From NCBI RefSeq assembly GCF_014656195.1, contig NZ_BNBY01000008.1, positions 242,396 through 306,395 of the forward strand: 64,000 bases of DNA. The letters run 5' to 3'. The notes beneath the pieces are model-generated. The model worked only from the letters and a program-made list of their open reading frames with translations. It had not been told where the DNA came from and did not search any database. This document shows positions 1 to 8,638 of this stretch, in pieces; within the stretch, counting starts at the first letter, position 1, and each line of letters starts with the position of its first letter. Origin of the DNA: Kitasatospora xanthocidica (GTDB taxonomy: Bacteria > Actinomycetota > Actinomycetes > Streptomycetales > Streptomycetaceae). The position numbers and the translations under genes were made by a program.

Positions 1-144
1 TGGGGTGGCCCGCGGGTTGGTCCGTCGGGGTGGCCCGGTGGGGTTCTCCGGTTCGGTACTCCTCGCTTCGGATGACTCCAGTGAACCCCGGAACGACCTG
101 CTCCGTACCGGCGCTGACACCACCATGACGCGGGTCGCACCCAT
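1..144 (-). CDS. Partial ORF downstream of kdpB, unidentified
   Basis: An open frame begins with ATG at 144, eight bases after a perfect AGGAGG (complement of 153-158), and runs off the left edge. The 48 visible codons start MGATRVMVV and are rich in Ser, Arg and Pro. The position, 38 bases after kdpB, is where kdpC would be expected, but the hydrophobic N-terminal segment of KdpC is not visible. Codon use is looser than in neighbouring genes. It could be kdpC with an unusual extension, another gene, or chance. The ribosome site is the main support. Confidence 0.35.
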   Translation of the reverse strand, partial: MGATRVMVVSAPVRSRSFRGSLESSEARSTEPENPTGPPRRTNPRATP

Positions 145-182
145 CTTGACGGCCTCCTGACGGGTGGGCCGGCCGGGTGGCC

Positions 183-2393
183 TCAGCCGAGCCCCGGGAC
201 GAACTGGATCAGCAGGTCGATGGCCTTGATGCCGAGGAAGGGCAGGATCAGCCCGCCCAGTCCGTAGACCCGCAGGTTGCGGCGGAGCAGGTCGGTGGCG
301 GAGGCGGGCTGGTAGCGGACGCCGCGCAGGGCGAGCGGGATCAGCGCGATGATGATCAGGGCGTTGAAGATGATCGCGGAGGCGATCGCCGAGGTGGGGC
401 TGTGCAGTTCCATGATGTTGAGGTGGTGCAGTCCGGGGTAGGCGCCCGCGAACATCGCGGGGATGATCGCGAAGAACTTGGCGACGTCGTTGGTGATCGA
501 GAAGGTGGTCAACGCTCCCCGGGTGATGAGGAGTTGCTTGCCGACCCGGACGATGTCGATGAGCTTGGCCGGGTTGGAGTCGAGGTCGACCATGTTGCCG
601 GCCTCCTTGGCGGCGGGGGTGCCGGAGTTCATGGCGACGCCGACGTCGGCCTGGGCGAGGGCGGGTGCGTCGTTGGTGCCGTCGCCGGTCATCGCGACCA
701 TGTTCCCGGCGGCCTGCTCGCGCCGCAGGTGGGCGAGCTTGTCCTCGGGGGTGGCCTCGGCGAGGAAGTCGTCCACGCCGGCCTCCTCGGCGATGGCCTT
801 GGCGGTGAGCGGGTTGTCGCCGGTGACCATGACCGTGCGGATGCCCATCCGGCGCAGCTCGGCGAAGCGTTCGGCGATGCCCTCCTTCACCACGTCCTTG
901 AGTTCGACCACGCCGAGCGCGCGGGCGCCGTGGCGGTCGTGGACGGCGACCAGCAGCGGGGTGCCGCCGGCCGCGGCGATCCGGTCGACCAGCGGTTCGG
1001 CCTCGGCGGGCAGCCGTCCGCCGGATTCGGCCACCCAGCGGGCGACGGCGCTCGCGGCGCCCTTGCGGATCAGACAGCCGGTGCCGTCGGGCCAGTGCAG
1101 GTCGACGCCGCTCATCCGGCTGTGCGCGGTGAACGGGACGGGCCGCTGCTCGCCGAGCTCGCCGGGGGAGCGCGGCGGCACCCAGTACTGACGGTTCGTC
1201 AGTTCGACGAGTGAGCGGCCCTCCGGCGTCCCGTCCGCGACGGAGGCCAACTGGGCGGCCTCGGCGAGCTGTTCGGTGGTGGCGCCGGGCAGCGGGTGCA
1301 GGGCGACGGCCCGACGGTTGCCGTGGGTGATGGTGCCGGTCTTGTCGAGCAGCAGCACGTCGACGTCCCCGGCGGCCTCCACGGCGCGGCCGGAGAGGGC
1401 GATCACGTTGCGCTGGACCAGGCGGTCCATGCCGGCGATGCCGATCGCGGAGAGCAGCGCGCCGATCGTGGTCGGGATGAGCGCGACCATCAACGCGACC
1501 AGCACGACGGTGGTCTGGGGCGCGCCGGCGTAGATGGCCATCGGCTGGAGGGAGACCACGGACAGCAGGAAGACGATGGTGAGCGAGGCGAGCAGGATGT
1601 TGAGCGCGACCTCGTTCGGGGTCTTCTGCCGGTCGGCGCCCTCGACCAGGGTGATCATCCGGTCGATGAAGCTCTGGCCGGGGCGGGAGGTGACGCGGAC
1701 GACCAGGTGGTCGGAGAGCACCCTGGTGCCGCCGGTGACGGCGGTGCGGTCGCCGCCGGACTCGCGGATGACGGGCGCGGACTCCCCGGTGATGGCGGAC
1801 TCGTCGACGGAGGCGACGCCTTCGACCACCTCGCCGTCCTGGGGGACGACCTCGCCCGCCGGCACCAGCACGATGTCGTGCAGCAGCAACTGCGCTGCGG
1901 GGACGGTCTCGTGGCGGTGGTCGCGGGTACCGACCCGCCAGTGCGGCAGCCGCCGGGCGGTGGTGCCGGCCTGGGCGCGGCGCAGCGAGTCGGCCTGGGC
2001 CTTGCCGCGGGCCTCGGCGACGGCCTCGGCCAGGTTGGCGAACAGCACGGTCAGCCAGAGCCAGAAGGAGATCACCCAGGCGAAGACACTCGGATGGACG
2101 ACCGCGGTGAGGGTGGTGAGCGCCGAGCCGGTCTCGACCACCAGCATCACCGGATTGCGCGCCATGACCCGCGGGTGGAGCTTGCGGACGGCGGCGGGCA
2201 GAGCCTCGGCGAGCTGTCGGCGGGTGACGAGCCGGCGGCGCCCCGTCGGGCCGGTGGGCCGGTGGCCGGGGTGGTGCGGCGGCTGCCCGGGTGCGGGGGC
2301 CGGGGCCGGGGCCGGGCGGCGGAACAGGTTCTGCTGCCGGCTGGTGGCGGCAGGGCTGGTGGTGTCCGGGGTGGTGAGGGCCGAACGGCGCAT
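183..2393 (-). CDS. kdpB: Potassium-transporting P-type ATPase subunit KdpB
   Basis: This is the catalytic subunit of the KdpFABC high-affinity K+ pump, an inner-membrane P-type ATPase that needs KdpA for K+ selection and KdpC for assembly. The protein has 736 residues. TGES of the actuator domain lies at about 202-205, the phosphorylated Asp in DKTGT at about 350, and TGDNPLTAKAI and the GDGTNDAPAL hinge follow. The C-terminal membrane segments carry the KdpB-type motif FSITNDVAKFF. ATG at 2393 is chosen because GGAAGG precedes it; an upstream frame is open but low in coding character. The first 80 residues are a Pro/Ala-rich extension. Oddly, no kdpA lies upstream on this strand: the next 340 bases are non-coding and are followed by a divergent gene. 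The gene to the left is not recognisable as kdpC. Confidence 0.95.
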   Translation of the reverse strand: MRRSALTTPDTTSPAATSRQQNLFRRPAPAPAPAPGQPPHHPGHRPTGPTGRRRLVTRRQLAEALPAAVRKLHPRVMARNPVMLVVETGSALTTLTAVVHPSVFAWVISFWLWLTVLFANLAEAVAEARGKAQADSLRRAQAGTTARRLPHWRVGTRDHRHETVPAAQLLLHDIVLVPAGEVVPQDGEVVEGVASVDESAITGESAPVIRESGGDRTAVTGGTRVLSDHLVVRVTSRPGQSFIDRMITLVEGADRQKTPNEVALNILLASLTIVFLLSVVSLQPMAIYAGAPQTTVVLVALMVALIPTTIGALLSAIGIAGMDRLVQRNVIALSGRAVEAAGDVDVLLLDKTGTITHGNRRAVALHPLPGATTEQLAEAAQLASVADGTPEGRSLVELTNRQYWVPPRSPGELGEQRPVPFTAHSRMSGVDLHWPDGTGCLIRKGAASAVARWVAESGGRLPAEAEPLVDRIAAAGGTPLLVAVHDRHGARALGVVELKDVVKEGIAERFAELRRMGIRTVMVTGDNPLTAKAIAEEAGVDDFLAEATPEDKLAHLRREQAAGNMVAMTGDGTNDAPALAQADVGVAMNSGTPAAKEAGNMVDLDSNPAKLIDIVRVGKQLLITRGALTTFSITNDVAKFFAIIPAMFAGAYPGLHHLNIMELHSPTSAIASAIIFNALIIIALIPLALRGVRYQPASATDLLRRNLRVYGLGGLILPFLGIKAIDLLIQFVPGLG

Positions 2394-2736
2394 CGTCTCG
2401 GGGGACCTTCCGGGCCGCCCGGTCGGACGGGGCGGCGGTTCGGGGAGCGACGGGGGACGGCGGACAGCCCACCACCGGTGTCCCGCGCGCCATGCCGTTC
2501 TTGACACGGGCTTGGCGGCGGAACGGCCGTCCTTGACACCTCCCTGACACCGCGCCCGGGCCGCCGTCAGGGGGGCGTCAAGGTCGGCGGCGGGGGCGTA
2601 GGTCCTGCGTCAAGGGCGGGTGCGGTGGGTGTGCGGAGGGTCTCCACTGGAGGGGGCCGGGCGTACGACGCCAGCTGTGCGGCCGCAAGACGCGAGCCGC
2701 CCGGCCGTACGGCCCACCACTCGAAGGGACCCCGCC
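2394..2736. other. Non-coding gap between divergent kdpB and the small peptide gene
   Basis: No gene was seen in these 343 bases. They hold repeated TTGACAC-like words (about 2502 and 2531), which could be -35 elements, and two copies of GCGTCAAGG about 33 bases apart (about 2575 and 2608). These could be direct-repeat regulator sites for either divergent gene. There is no room for kdpA. Confidence 0.5.
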
Positions 2737-2916
2737 ATGACCACCGCCACCCTCGTCATCGACGTCGACCGGCCGCCGGCGCGCACCGTCCGCCTGGTGC
2801 CGGCCACCGGGCGCCGGGACCGGCCCGAGCCGCCGGAACCGGCCCCGGCCGCCGAGGCCGACCGCGCCCGCACCCGCCCGGCGAACTGCCGCTTCGCGAT
2901 GCACTACGAGGACTGA
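2737..2916 (+). CDS. Small 59-residue protein of unknown function ahead of a PLP decarboxylase
   Basis: ATG at 2737 sits seven bases after GAAGGG. The product is highly polar, rich in Pro, Ala and Arg, with no signal peptide or membrane segment. Its end is distinctive: after a Pro/Ala/Arg linker, the last ten residues are NCRFAMHYED, with the only Cys. The decarboxylase gene begins 38 bases after the stop with its own AGGAG, so the two are probably co-transcribed. A short charged protein with a sharply different C-terminal tail beside an amino-acid enzyme suggests a peptide precursor, a carrier protein or a small partner subunit. I do not recognise the family and none of these is shown. Confidence 0.7.
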   Translation: MTTATLVIDVDRPPARTVRLVPATGRRDRPEPPEPAPAAEADRARTRPANCRFAMHYED

Positions 2917-2954
2917 CCGGCCGCCACCCGAACCCACCCGACAGGAGCATCCCC

Positions 2955-4331
2955 ATGACCCAGCTCACCGCCCCACCCGTCACCTCCCCGACGGCCACGC
3001 CCGCCGACGCCCCCGCCGACGCCCCCGCCGACGCGCTCGGCGGCCCCTGGCCGGCTTCGGCGCGGCCCGGCCGGGGAGCCGACCTGCTGGTCGGCGGGGT
3101 CGGACTGGCCGAGGCCGCCGAGCGGTTCGGCACCCCGCTGTACGTGCTGGACGAGGGCGAGGTGCGGGCCAGGGCCCGGGCGTACCGGCGGGCGCTGCCG
3201 CACGCCGAGGTGCTGTACGCGGCCAAGGCCTTCCTGTGCAGTGCGATGGCCGACTGGGTGGAGCAGGAGGGCCTGGGCCTGGACGTGTGCTCCTCGGGCG
3301 AGCTGTGGCTGGCGGTCTCGGCGGGCTTCCCGGCGCGGCGGATCCTGCTGCACGGCAACGCCAAGTCCCCGGAGGACCTGCGGCTCGCCCGGCGGCTGAG
3401 GGTCGGCCGGATCGTCATCGACGGCCCGGCCGAGATCGCCCGGCTGGCCGCGCTGGTGGCCGCCGACACCCCGCAGCGGGTGCTGGTGCGGGTCGTCCCG
3501 GGGATCGCGGCCGGGCACCACGCGGCGGTGCGGACCGGGGTCGGCGGTCAGAAGTTCGGCTTCCCGATCGAGGGCGGGGACGCGGCCGACGCGATCGCCC
3601 GGGTGCTCGACCAGCCCGGTCTGGAACTCGCCGGTCTGCACTGCCACCTGGGCTCGCAGATCACCGAGGTGGAGCCGTACCTGCGGGCGGTGGACGCGTT
3701 GGTGCGGCTGCTGGCCGAGGTGCGCGAGCGGCACGGCGTGGAACTGCCCGAGCTGGACCTCGGCGGCGGCCACGGCATCCGCTACCTGCCCGGGGACGCG
3801 GAGTTGGACCCGGCCGAGTTCGCCGTCCGGGTGACCGACCGGGTGGCGGTGCGCTGCGCGGAGGCCGGACTGGAGGTGCCGCGGCTGCTGGTGGAACCGG
3901 GCCGCGCGATCGCCGGGCCGGCCGCGGTGGCGGTGTACCGGGTGCTGTCGGTCAAGCACACCGCCGACGGCCGCTGCTTCGTCGCGGTGGACGGCGGCAT
4001 GAGCGACAACCCGCGTCCGGCGCTGTACGGATCCCCGTACACGGTACGGCTGGTGGGCCGCCGCTCGGAGGCGGGCGCGGTCCGCGCGGACGTGGTCGGA
4101 CGGCACTGCGAGGCCGGCGACGTGCTGGTGCGCGACGCCGTGCTGCCCGCCGACGTCCGGCCGGGGGACCTGCTGGCGGTCCCGGCGGCCGGCGCGTACC
4201 AGCTGTCGATGGCCTCCGGGTACAACCTGGTCGGCCGTCCGGCGGTGGTGGCGGTGCGCGACGGCCGGGCCCGGCTGCTGATCCGGCGGGAGACGGTCGA
4301 GGACTTCCGGCTGCGCGAGGTCGGACGCTGA
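2955..4331 (+). CDS. Diaminopimelate-decarboxylase-like PLP enzyme (alanine racemase fold)
   Basis: This fold-type III PLP enzyme of 458 residues probably decarboxylates meso-diaminopimelate or a related diamino acid. LYAAKAF contains the Lys that forms the Schiff base. HCHLGSQ, the phosphate-binding DLGGGHG, EPGRAIAG, CEAGD (with the active-site Cys contributed across the dimer) and SMASGYN near the C-terminus are all present in LysA order. The first 35 residues are a variable Ala/Pro/Asp-rich leader with PADA repeats. ATG at 2955 follows AGGAG. No lysine-pathway gene is nearby; the partner is the 59-residue peptide gene. It may therefore be a second, specialised lysA paralogue. Substrate is inferred from family only. 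Confidence 0.85.
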   Translation: MTQLTAPPVTSPTATPADAPADAPADALGGPWPASARPGRGADLLVGGVGLAEAAERFGTPLYVLDEGEVRARARAYRRALPHAEVLYAAKAFLCSAMADWVEQEGLGLDVCSSGELWLAVSAGFPARRILLHGNAKSPEDLRLARRLRVGRIVIDGPAEIARLAALVAADTPQRVLVRVVPGIAAGHHAAVRTGVGGQKFGFPIEGGDAADAIARVLDQPGLELAGLHCHLGSQITEVEPYLRAVDALVRLLAEVRERHGVELPELDLGGGHGIRYLPGDAELDPAEFAVRVTDRVAVRCAEAGLEVPRLLVEPGRAIAGPAAVAVYRVLSVKHTADGRCFVAVDGGMSDNPRPALYGSPYTVRLVGRRSEAGAVRADVVGRHCEAGDVLVRDAVLPADVRPGDLLAVPAAGAYQLSMASGYNLVGRPAVVAVRDGRARLLIRRETVEDFRLREVGR

Positions 4332-4338
4332 AGCGGCT

Positions 4339-4387
4339 CAGCGCTTCAGCGCTTCAGCGCTTCAGCGCCTCACGGCTTCACGGCTTG
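4339..4387. repeat. 9-bp tandem repeat between convergent genes
   Basis: The unit CAGCGCTTC is repeated about four times, then decays through CACGGCTTC copies into the 3' end of the methyltransferase gene. It lies exactly between two convergent stop codons. It may be slippage-derived; no terminator hairpin is obvious here. Confidence 0.8.
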
Positions 4388-5247
4388 ATGGCGACGCCCG
4401 CGTAGAAGGAGACCTGTGCGTCGGTGACGCCGGCGGGGAGCAGCCCGTCGGTGGGGGTTTCGGTGTCGTCGTGGCTCCAGCGGTGGGCGGGGACGATACC
4501 GGGGCCGAGGAGATCGAGGCCGTCGAAGAAGGTGGCGAACTCGGCCTTGGGGCGCAGCCGGAGGGAGGTGCCGGCCTGGTTGTAGATCTCCTCCACCCTG
4601 GAGGCGCCGGACGGGTCGAGTTCGGCGGTGGCGTGGGAGAGGACCAGCGCGGAGCCGGCCGGCAGGGGAGCCAGGAGGTGCTTGACGATGGCGTGGGCGG
4701 CGTCGAGGTCGGGGACGAAGTGGAGCAGGGCCACCATCGAGAGGACCACGGGCTGCGTCAGGTCGAGGGTCTGCGCGACCTGGGGGGTGGCCAGGATCGC
4801 GGCCGGGTCGTGGACGTCGCCGTGGACGTAGGCGGTGCGGCCCTGGGGGGTGCTGGTCATCAGCGCGCGGGAGTGGGCCAGGACGACGGGGTCGTTGTCG
4901 GCGTAGACCACGCGGGCCCGCGGTTCCACGGCCTGGGCGACCTCGTGGAGGTTCGGAGAGGTGGGGATGCCGGTGCCGATGTCCAGCCACTGGCGCAGGC
5001 CGCGTCGGGCCAGGGCCCGGGTGGCGCGGTGCATGAAGGTGCGGTTGGCGTGGACGGCGGTGCGCATGGTGGGGAACACGGTCAGGACGCGTTCGGCGGC
5101 CTCCCGGTCGACCGCGAAGTTGTCCTTGCCGCCGAGGAAGTAGTCGTACATCCGGGCGCTGTGCGGTATGTCCTGACGTATGTTCAGTGCGGCCGATTCG
5201 GTGGACCCGAACTGGACGGCCGTCACCAAGGTCTCGTCGGTGCTCAT
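4378..5247 (-). CDS. SAM-dependent methyltransferase, DUF574 / Methyltransf_19 family
   Basis: This 289-residue protein belongs to the large actinobacterial S-adenosyl-methyltransferase family first named DUF574. Visible landmarks are ARMYDYFLGGKDNF near residue 35, the SAM-binding stretch WLDIGTGIPT, VVYADNDPVVLAHSR, and VVLSMVALLHFV. Members are very numerous in Streptomyces and their acceptors are mostly unknown; some are linked to regulation or secondary metabolism. ATG at 5247 is preferred over the in-frame ATG at 5262 because GAGGGAG lies eight bases ahead of it. It converges on the decarboxylase gene and is divergent from the next gene. Confidence 0.9.
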   Translation of the reverse strand: MSTDETLVTAVQFGSTESAALNIRQDIPHSARMYDYFLGGKDNFAVDREAAERVLTVFPTMRTAVHANRTFMHRATRALARRGLRQWLDIGTGIPTSPNLHEVAQAVEPRARVVYADNDPVVLAHSRALMTSTPQGRTAYVHGDVHDPAAILATPQVAQTLDLTQPVVLSMVALLHFVPDLDAAHAIVKHLLAPLPAGSALVLSHATAELDPSGASRVEEIYNQAGTSLRLRPKAEFATFFDGLDLLGPGIVPAHRWSHDDTETPTDGLLPAGVTDAQVSFYAGVAIKP

Positions 5248-5468
5248 TCCGTACTCCCTCATCGGTGATCATGCCAGGGCTCGCCGCATTGTAGCCAGCT
5301 GCCGGCCCGGCCGACGTCACCGTCCCGCTGCCACTGTCGTGGGCGGACGGTGAACAGTTCGACCATCCGCTCCTCCACGCGGCGCACCGCCCAGGTGGTT
5401 GCTGCGCCCCGCCCGGAAGCGGGGAAAAGCGGGTGAACGGGCGTGGCGCCGTCGGTAGGGTCCCGCCC

Positions 5469-6260
5469 GTGACGGACTGGCTGGAGATCTACGAGAGCGA
5501 CTGCGCCCTTCCCCCGGGGCGCCGGCTGGACGACCTGGTCGCGGAGCTGGCGCGGGCCCTGGGGGACCCGGACCCGGAGATCAGGGACGGCTACCCGTAC
5601 GCGGTGCTGGCGACCTGGATCGAGCGCGGGGTGATCGACCGCGACCGGCGCCTGGCGCTCGGCGACCTGATGGCCGATCGGTTCACCGATCCGCGGACCG
5701 AGGCCAGGACCTTCGCCGCGCTCGTCCTGGAGATGATCGTGCGCGGGGGCGACCTCCGGCCCGGCTGGGTCGAGGCCTTCGCCGCCTGGTACCGCTCGGA
5801 GACCGACCTGCGGGGCCACGACGCCGCGCTCGGCTGGCTGCACGCCGTGGCGCACGGCGCGGACCTGCTGGGGACGTGTGGCCTGCGGCCCGAGGTCGAT
5901 GCCGAAGCGCTGCTCGCGCTCGCCGCCGAGCGGCTGCTGGCCCCGACCGACTACCTGTTCGCCGAGCGGGAGGACGACCGGCTCGCCAAGGCCGTCGGTC
6001 TCGTCCTCACTCGGGGCGACCTGACGGCGGAGCAGTCGATTGGATGGCTGTCGCCGATCGGATCCGCGCTCGCCCCGCACGAGCGAGGGCCGATGCCGGC
6101 CTGGGCCTCCAACACCGTACGCACCCTCCGCGCCCTGTACCTCGCCGCGGACCTCGGCGTCTCTGCGCGGCGCGACGGCCACCGCGCCCCGCTCGCCCAC
6201 GGCGAAGCGGTCAAGGCTCGGCTGGCCGAGGTGCTGGCCCCGGTGTTCCCGTACTCCTGA
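5469..6260 (+). CDS. DUF2785-like protein
   Basis: The product has 263 residues, is soluble and predicted mostly helical. The pattern DPDPEIRDGYPYAVLATWIERGVI at the start, FAALVLEMIVRGGDL, and the late WASNTVRTLRALYLA fit the DUF2785 family as I remember it, whose function is unknown. There are no signal peptide, membrane segments or recognisable catalytic motif. GTG at 5469 opens the conserved part; an in-frame GTG at 5433 would add 12 residues. It is followed by 200 bases with no coding signal and then a two-gene unit, with which no functional link is evident. Confidence 0.6.
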   Translation: MTDWLEIYESDCALPPGRRLDDLVAELARALGDPDPEIRDGYPYAVLATWIERGVIDRDRRLALGDLMADRFTDPRTEARTFAALVLEMIVRGGDLRPGWVEAFAAWYRSETDLRGHDAALGWLHAVAHGADLLGTCGLRPEVDAEALLALAAERLLAPTDYLFAEREDDRLAKAVGLVLTRGDLTAEQSIGWLSPIGSALAPHERGPMPAWASNTVRTLRALYLAADLGVSARRDGHRAPLAHGEAVKARLAEVLAPVFPYS

Positions 6261-6468
6261 CCCGTCCGGACGGATCTCCCGAGGATCTTCCGACGCGATA
6301 TCGGACGAATCGCGGGGTTCGTCATCCGACGGAGCGTCAGGAGGTGGCAGGAAGGCGCCAGAAGACGTCGGGAAGTCGGTGCGAACGCGACCACTTCGTG
6401 GGCGATCGCTGTTAGGCTGCGCGCCTGAATCCCAACTCACCGGGATTCCAGCAGATTTGGACGAGGGC

Positions 6469-6540
6469 GTGAACACCCTCCCGCCGGGCGGGATCGGCTG
6501 GGGCGGGCCCGCACCAGCCGACACCCGAGGAGCCAGGTGA
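6469..6540 (+). CDS. Possible 23-codon ORF overlapping the nucleotidyltransferase-like gene
   Basis: A GTG at 6469 opens 23 codons, ending in TGA that overlaps the next gene's GTG start. The product is MNTLPPGGIGWGGPAPADT plus four residues. A Gly/Pro-rich peptide beside a radical SAM gene could be a precursor or only a translational coupler. The only Shine-Dalgarno-like bases (GAGGG) sit too close to the GTG, and a strong hairpin overlaps the frame. Chance is a real possibility. Confidence 0.25.
   Translation: MNTLPPGGIGWGGPAPADTRGAR
6494..6521 (+). promoter_or_regulatory. Hairpin just ahead of a ribosome binding site
   Basis: TCGGCTGG (6494-6501) and CCAGCCGA (6514-6521) form a perfect 8-bp stem whose loop holds a further GCGGGCCCGC palindrome. 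It ends six bases before the GAGGAG that drives the nucleotidyltransferase-like gene, so it could influence initiation or transcript stability. No T-tract follows, so it is not a standard terminator. Confidence 0.5.
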
Positions 6541-7331
6541 AACCCGAAGAGCTGCCCCTGCTGTTCCAGGTGCTGGCCCACGAGTTCACGGACGTGACCG
6601 GCATGTCGGTGGCGGCGACCGGCTCGCTGGCCAGGGGCGATCACCGCACCGGGCCCGGCGGCGAGATCGTCTCCAACCTCGACCTGGTCCACGTGGTGGC
6701 CGACCGGGCCGACGTGCCGGAGGCCCGCGCGGTGGTCGGCCGGGTGATGCAGCGGATATCCGACGCCTTCCGGATCGAGACGACGTCCACCATCGCCGTG
6801 CTCCCGGCGTTCCGGTCCGCCGGGCACGCCCACTACCGGAGGAGCATGCGGCCCGAGTGGTTCTGCGACGGCCTCGGACTCGGGCCGGCGGCCTTCGATC
6901 CCCCCGGCCGCGAGGACGGCGGCCCGCTCGCGGCCCTGGCCTGGGCGCTGCAGCCGGTGCCGTACTACCTGGCGAAGGCCACCGCACTGGACCCGCCGAC
7001 CAACCTGGCCAAGGCCCGGAGGCACGCGCGGCGGCTGGCCGACCGCTTCGGCCTGACGGAGGTGCGGGACGGCCTGGACGACCTCCCGCGCGCCCTGCGC
7101 GAGGTGATCGCCGGACACGGTCTGACCCCGCTCGACTCCACCGCCCGATACCTGGACACCCCGACCCACCCGGCCATCGCGCAGCTCGTGCGGGACGCGG
7201 TGTTCGTCGAGGCCATGGGCCTGGTGTCCGCGGATTCGATGATCGTCATGCTGCCCTCCGTACGGCAGCCCGCACGCTCACGGCCCTCCGCCGCACTGTC
7301 CGCCGTATCGCTGTCCGCCGTCCCGAACTGA
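6537..7331 (+). CDS. Nucleotidyltransferase-like protein partnered with a radical SAM enzyme
   Basis: The 264-residue product starts at GTG 6537 after GAGGAG. Near residue 28 it reads TGSLARGD and near 47 SNLDLVHVV, which resembles the nucleotidyltransferase-superfamily signature (Gly-Ser, then Asp-x-acid on the next strand). The second acidic position is Val instead of Asp or Glu, so catalysis may be lost or altered. The rest (PVPYYLAKATALDPPTNLAKARRHARR) is helical, as in proteins that append a helical domain to this fold. The C-terminal 25 residues are low-complexity. The radical SAM gene follows after 38 bases and the pair is probably one operon. No substrate can be named. Confidence 0.6.
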   Translation: MKPEELPLLFQVLAHEFTDVTGMSVAATGSLARGDHRTGPGGEIVSNLDLVHVVADRADVPEARAVVGRVMQRISDAFRIETTSTIAVLPAFRSAGHAHYRRSMRPEWFCDGLGLGPAAFDPPGREDGGPLAALAWALQPVPYYLAKATALDPPTNLAKARRHARRLADRFGLTEVRDGLDDLPRALREVIAGHGLTPLDSTARYLDTPTHPAIAQLVRDAVFVEAMGLVSADSMIVMLPSVRQPARSRPSAALSAVSLSAVPN

Positions 7332-7369
7332 CCGGCACCTCCCCGAACCCACCGACTGGAGAGCGCCGC

Positions 7370-8620
7370 ATGTCCACCCGGCAGCACGTGGAGATCCTGC
7401 CCCCGCACCCGCTGCGGGCCGGCTACGACCGGGCCCTGGAACGCGGGTCGATCGCCGACCGCTTCCAACGGCGCCTGGAGCCCGCCAACTTCAACCCCGG
7501 CTACCTCGGCGATCTGACGGCGCGGGTCGAACGGGCGCTGCGCCTGGACCCGTCGGACGAGACCATGCGCTGGCGCCTGGCGTTCCTCCTACTCCAGAAC
7601 AACGCCACCGCGGCGGCCGTCGAGCGGGCCGGGGAGCTGCTGGCCGGTGCCACCCTCCCGCAGGCCGGGCGGCTGGCCCGGCTGGTGGCCGGGATCCGGG
7701 GCCGGGCCGACCGGCCGCGGACCGGCCGTCGGGTCAGACGGGTCAACTGGTCGATCAACAACCGCTGTCCGATGTCCTGCCAGGGCTGCTACAACCCGTT
7801 CGCCGCGGAGCAGATCGACCTCGCCCAGGCCGAGCTGATCGTCGGGAAGCTGGCCGCGCACGGGACCAGCGACCTGGTGCTGGCCGGTGGGGACCCGCTG
7901 CTGTGGCCGCCGGTCTTCGACGTGGTCGACCGGGCCGTCGCCGCCGGGCTCAAGGTGGGCCTGGACACCACCGGTTACACGCTCACCGCGGCGAAGCTCG
8001 CCCGTCTGCGCGGGCTGTCCTCGCTGCGGCTGCCGCTGGACGCCGTCACCCGGGACGTGCAGCGGGCCTTCCGCCGCAGCCCGGACCACCGGCTGCTGGA
8101 CGCCCTGCTGGAGTCCCTCGCCCTGTGCGACGCCGAGGGCTTCGACCGGGTGCGGGTGCACACCGTGGCGAGCGCCGCGAACCTGCGTCAACTGCCGGAG
8201 CTCGCCGAGGAGGTGCTGTCCCACCCCTCGGTGGCCCAGTGGGTGATCTTCCAGTGGTGGGGCCGCCGGGCGTCGCCGGAGACGGTCCGCCGGCTCGGGG
8301 TGGAGGTGGAGGCCGTCCGCGAGGTGGTGGCCGGGATCCGGCGCGACCACCCGGACCGGGAGATCCACCTCGCGGAGAGCGGCGAGCGGGAGCTGCTGAA
8401 CTGGATGATCCAGTCGAGCGGACAGGTCGTCACCTTCGGCTCGGGCGCGGAGGAGGAGTTCATCCTGGGCAACCTGCTGACCGACGAGGTCGAGGAGATC
8501 CTGACCCATCCGATCCTGGACTTCGAGGCGATGGCCCGCGGGATCCCGGTCACCCCGGGAACCGTGTTCGGCCCGCCGGACGGCGCACCCGACGGCGCAC
8601 CGGACGTCCCGCACGGCTGA
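7370..8620 (+). CDS. Radical SAM protein, no auxiliary-cluster cysteines
   Basis: The protein has 416 residues. The [4Fe-4S] ligands lie in a CX3CX2C motif, Cys133, Cys137 and Cys140 (NNRCPMSCQGCYNPF), in the manner of PqqE/MftC-like enzymes. LVLAGGDPLLWP provides the GGD/E-type SAM contact. About 120 residues precede the barrel and look helical and TPR-like. The C-terminal part contains EFILGNLLTDEVEEILTHP, which resembles the frame of a SPASM/twitch domain, but lacks the extra cysteines, so only one cluster is expected. ATG at 7370 follows GGAGAG. It forms a tight two-gene unit with the nucleotidyltransferase-like gene. It probably does radical chemistry on a peptide or small metabolite; the substrate is unknown. 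Confidence 0.85.
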   Translation: MSTRQHVEILPPHPLRAGYDRALERGSIADRFQRRLEPANFNPGYLGDLTARVERALRLDPSDETMRWRLAFLLLQNNATAAAVERAGELLAGATLPQAGRLARLVAGIRGRADRPRTGRRVRRVNWSINNRCPMSCQGCYNPFAAEQIDLAQAELIVGKLAAHGTSDLVLAGGDPLLWPPVFDVVDRAVAAGLKVGLDTTGYTLTAAKLARLRGLSSLRLPLDAVTRDVQRAFRRSPDHRLLDALLESLALCDAEGFDRVRVHTVASAANLRQLPELAEEVLSHPSVAQWVIFQWWGRRASPETVRRLGVEVEAVREVVAGIRRDHPDREIHLAESGERELLNWMIQSSGQVVTFGSGAEEEFILGNLLTDEVEEILTHPILDFEAMARGIPVTPGTVFGPPDGAPDGAPDVPHG

Positions 8621-8638
8621 TAACGGAACGGTTGCGGA

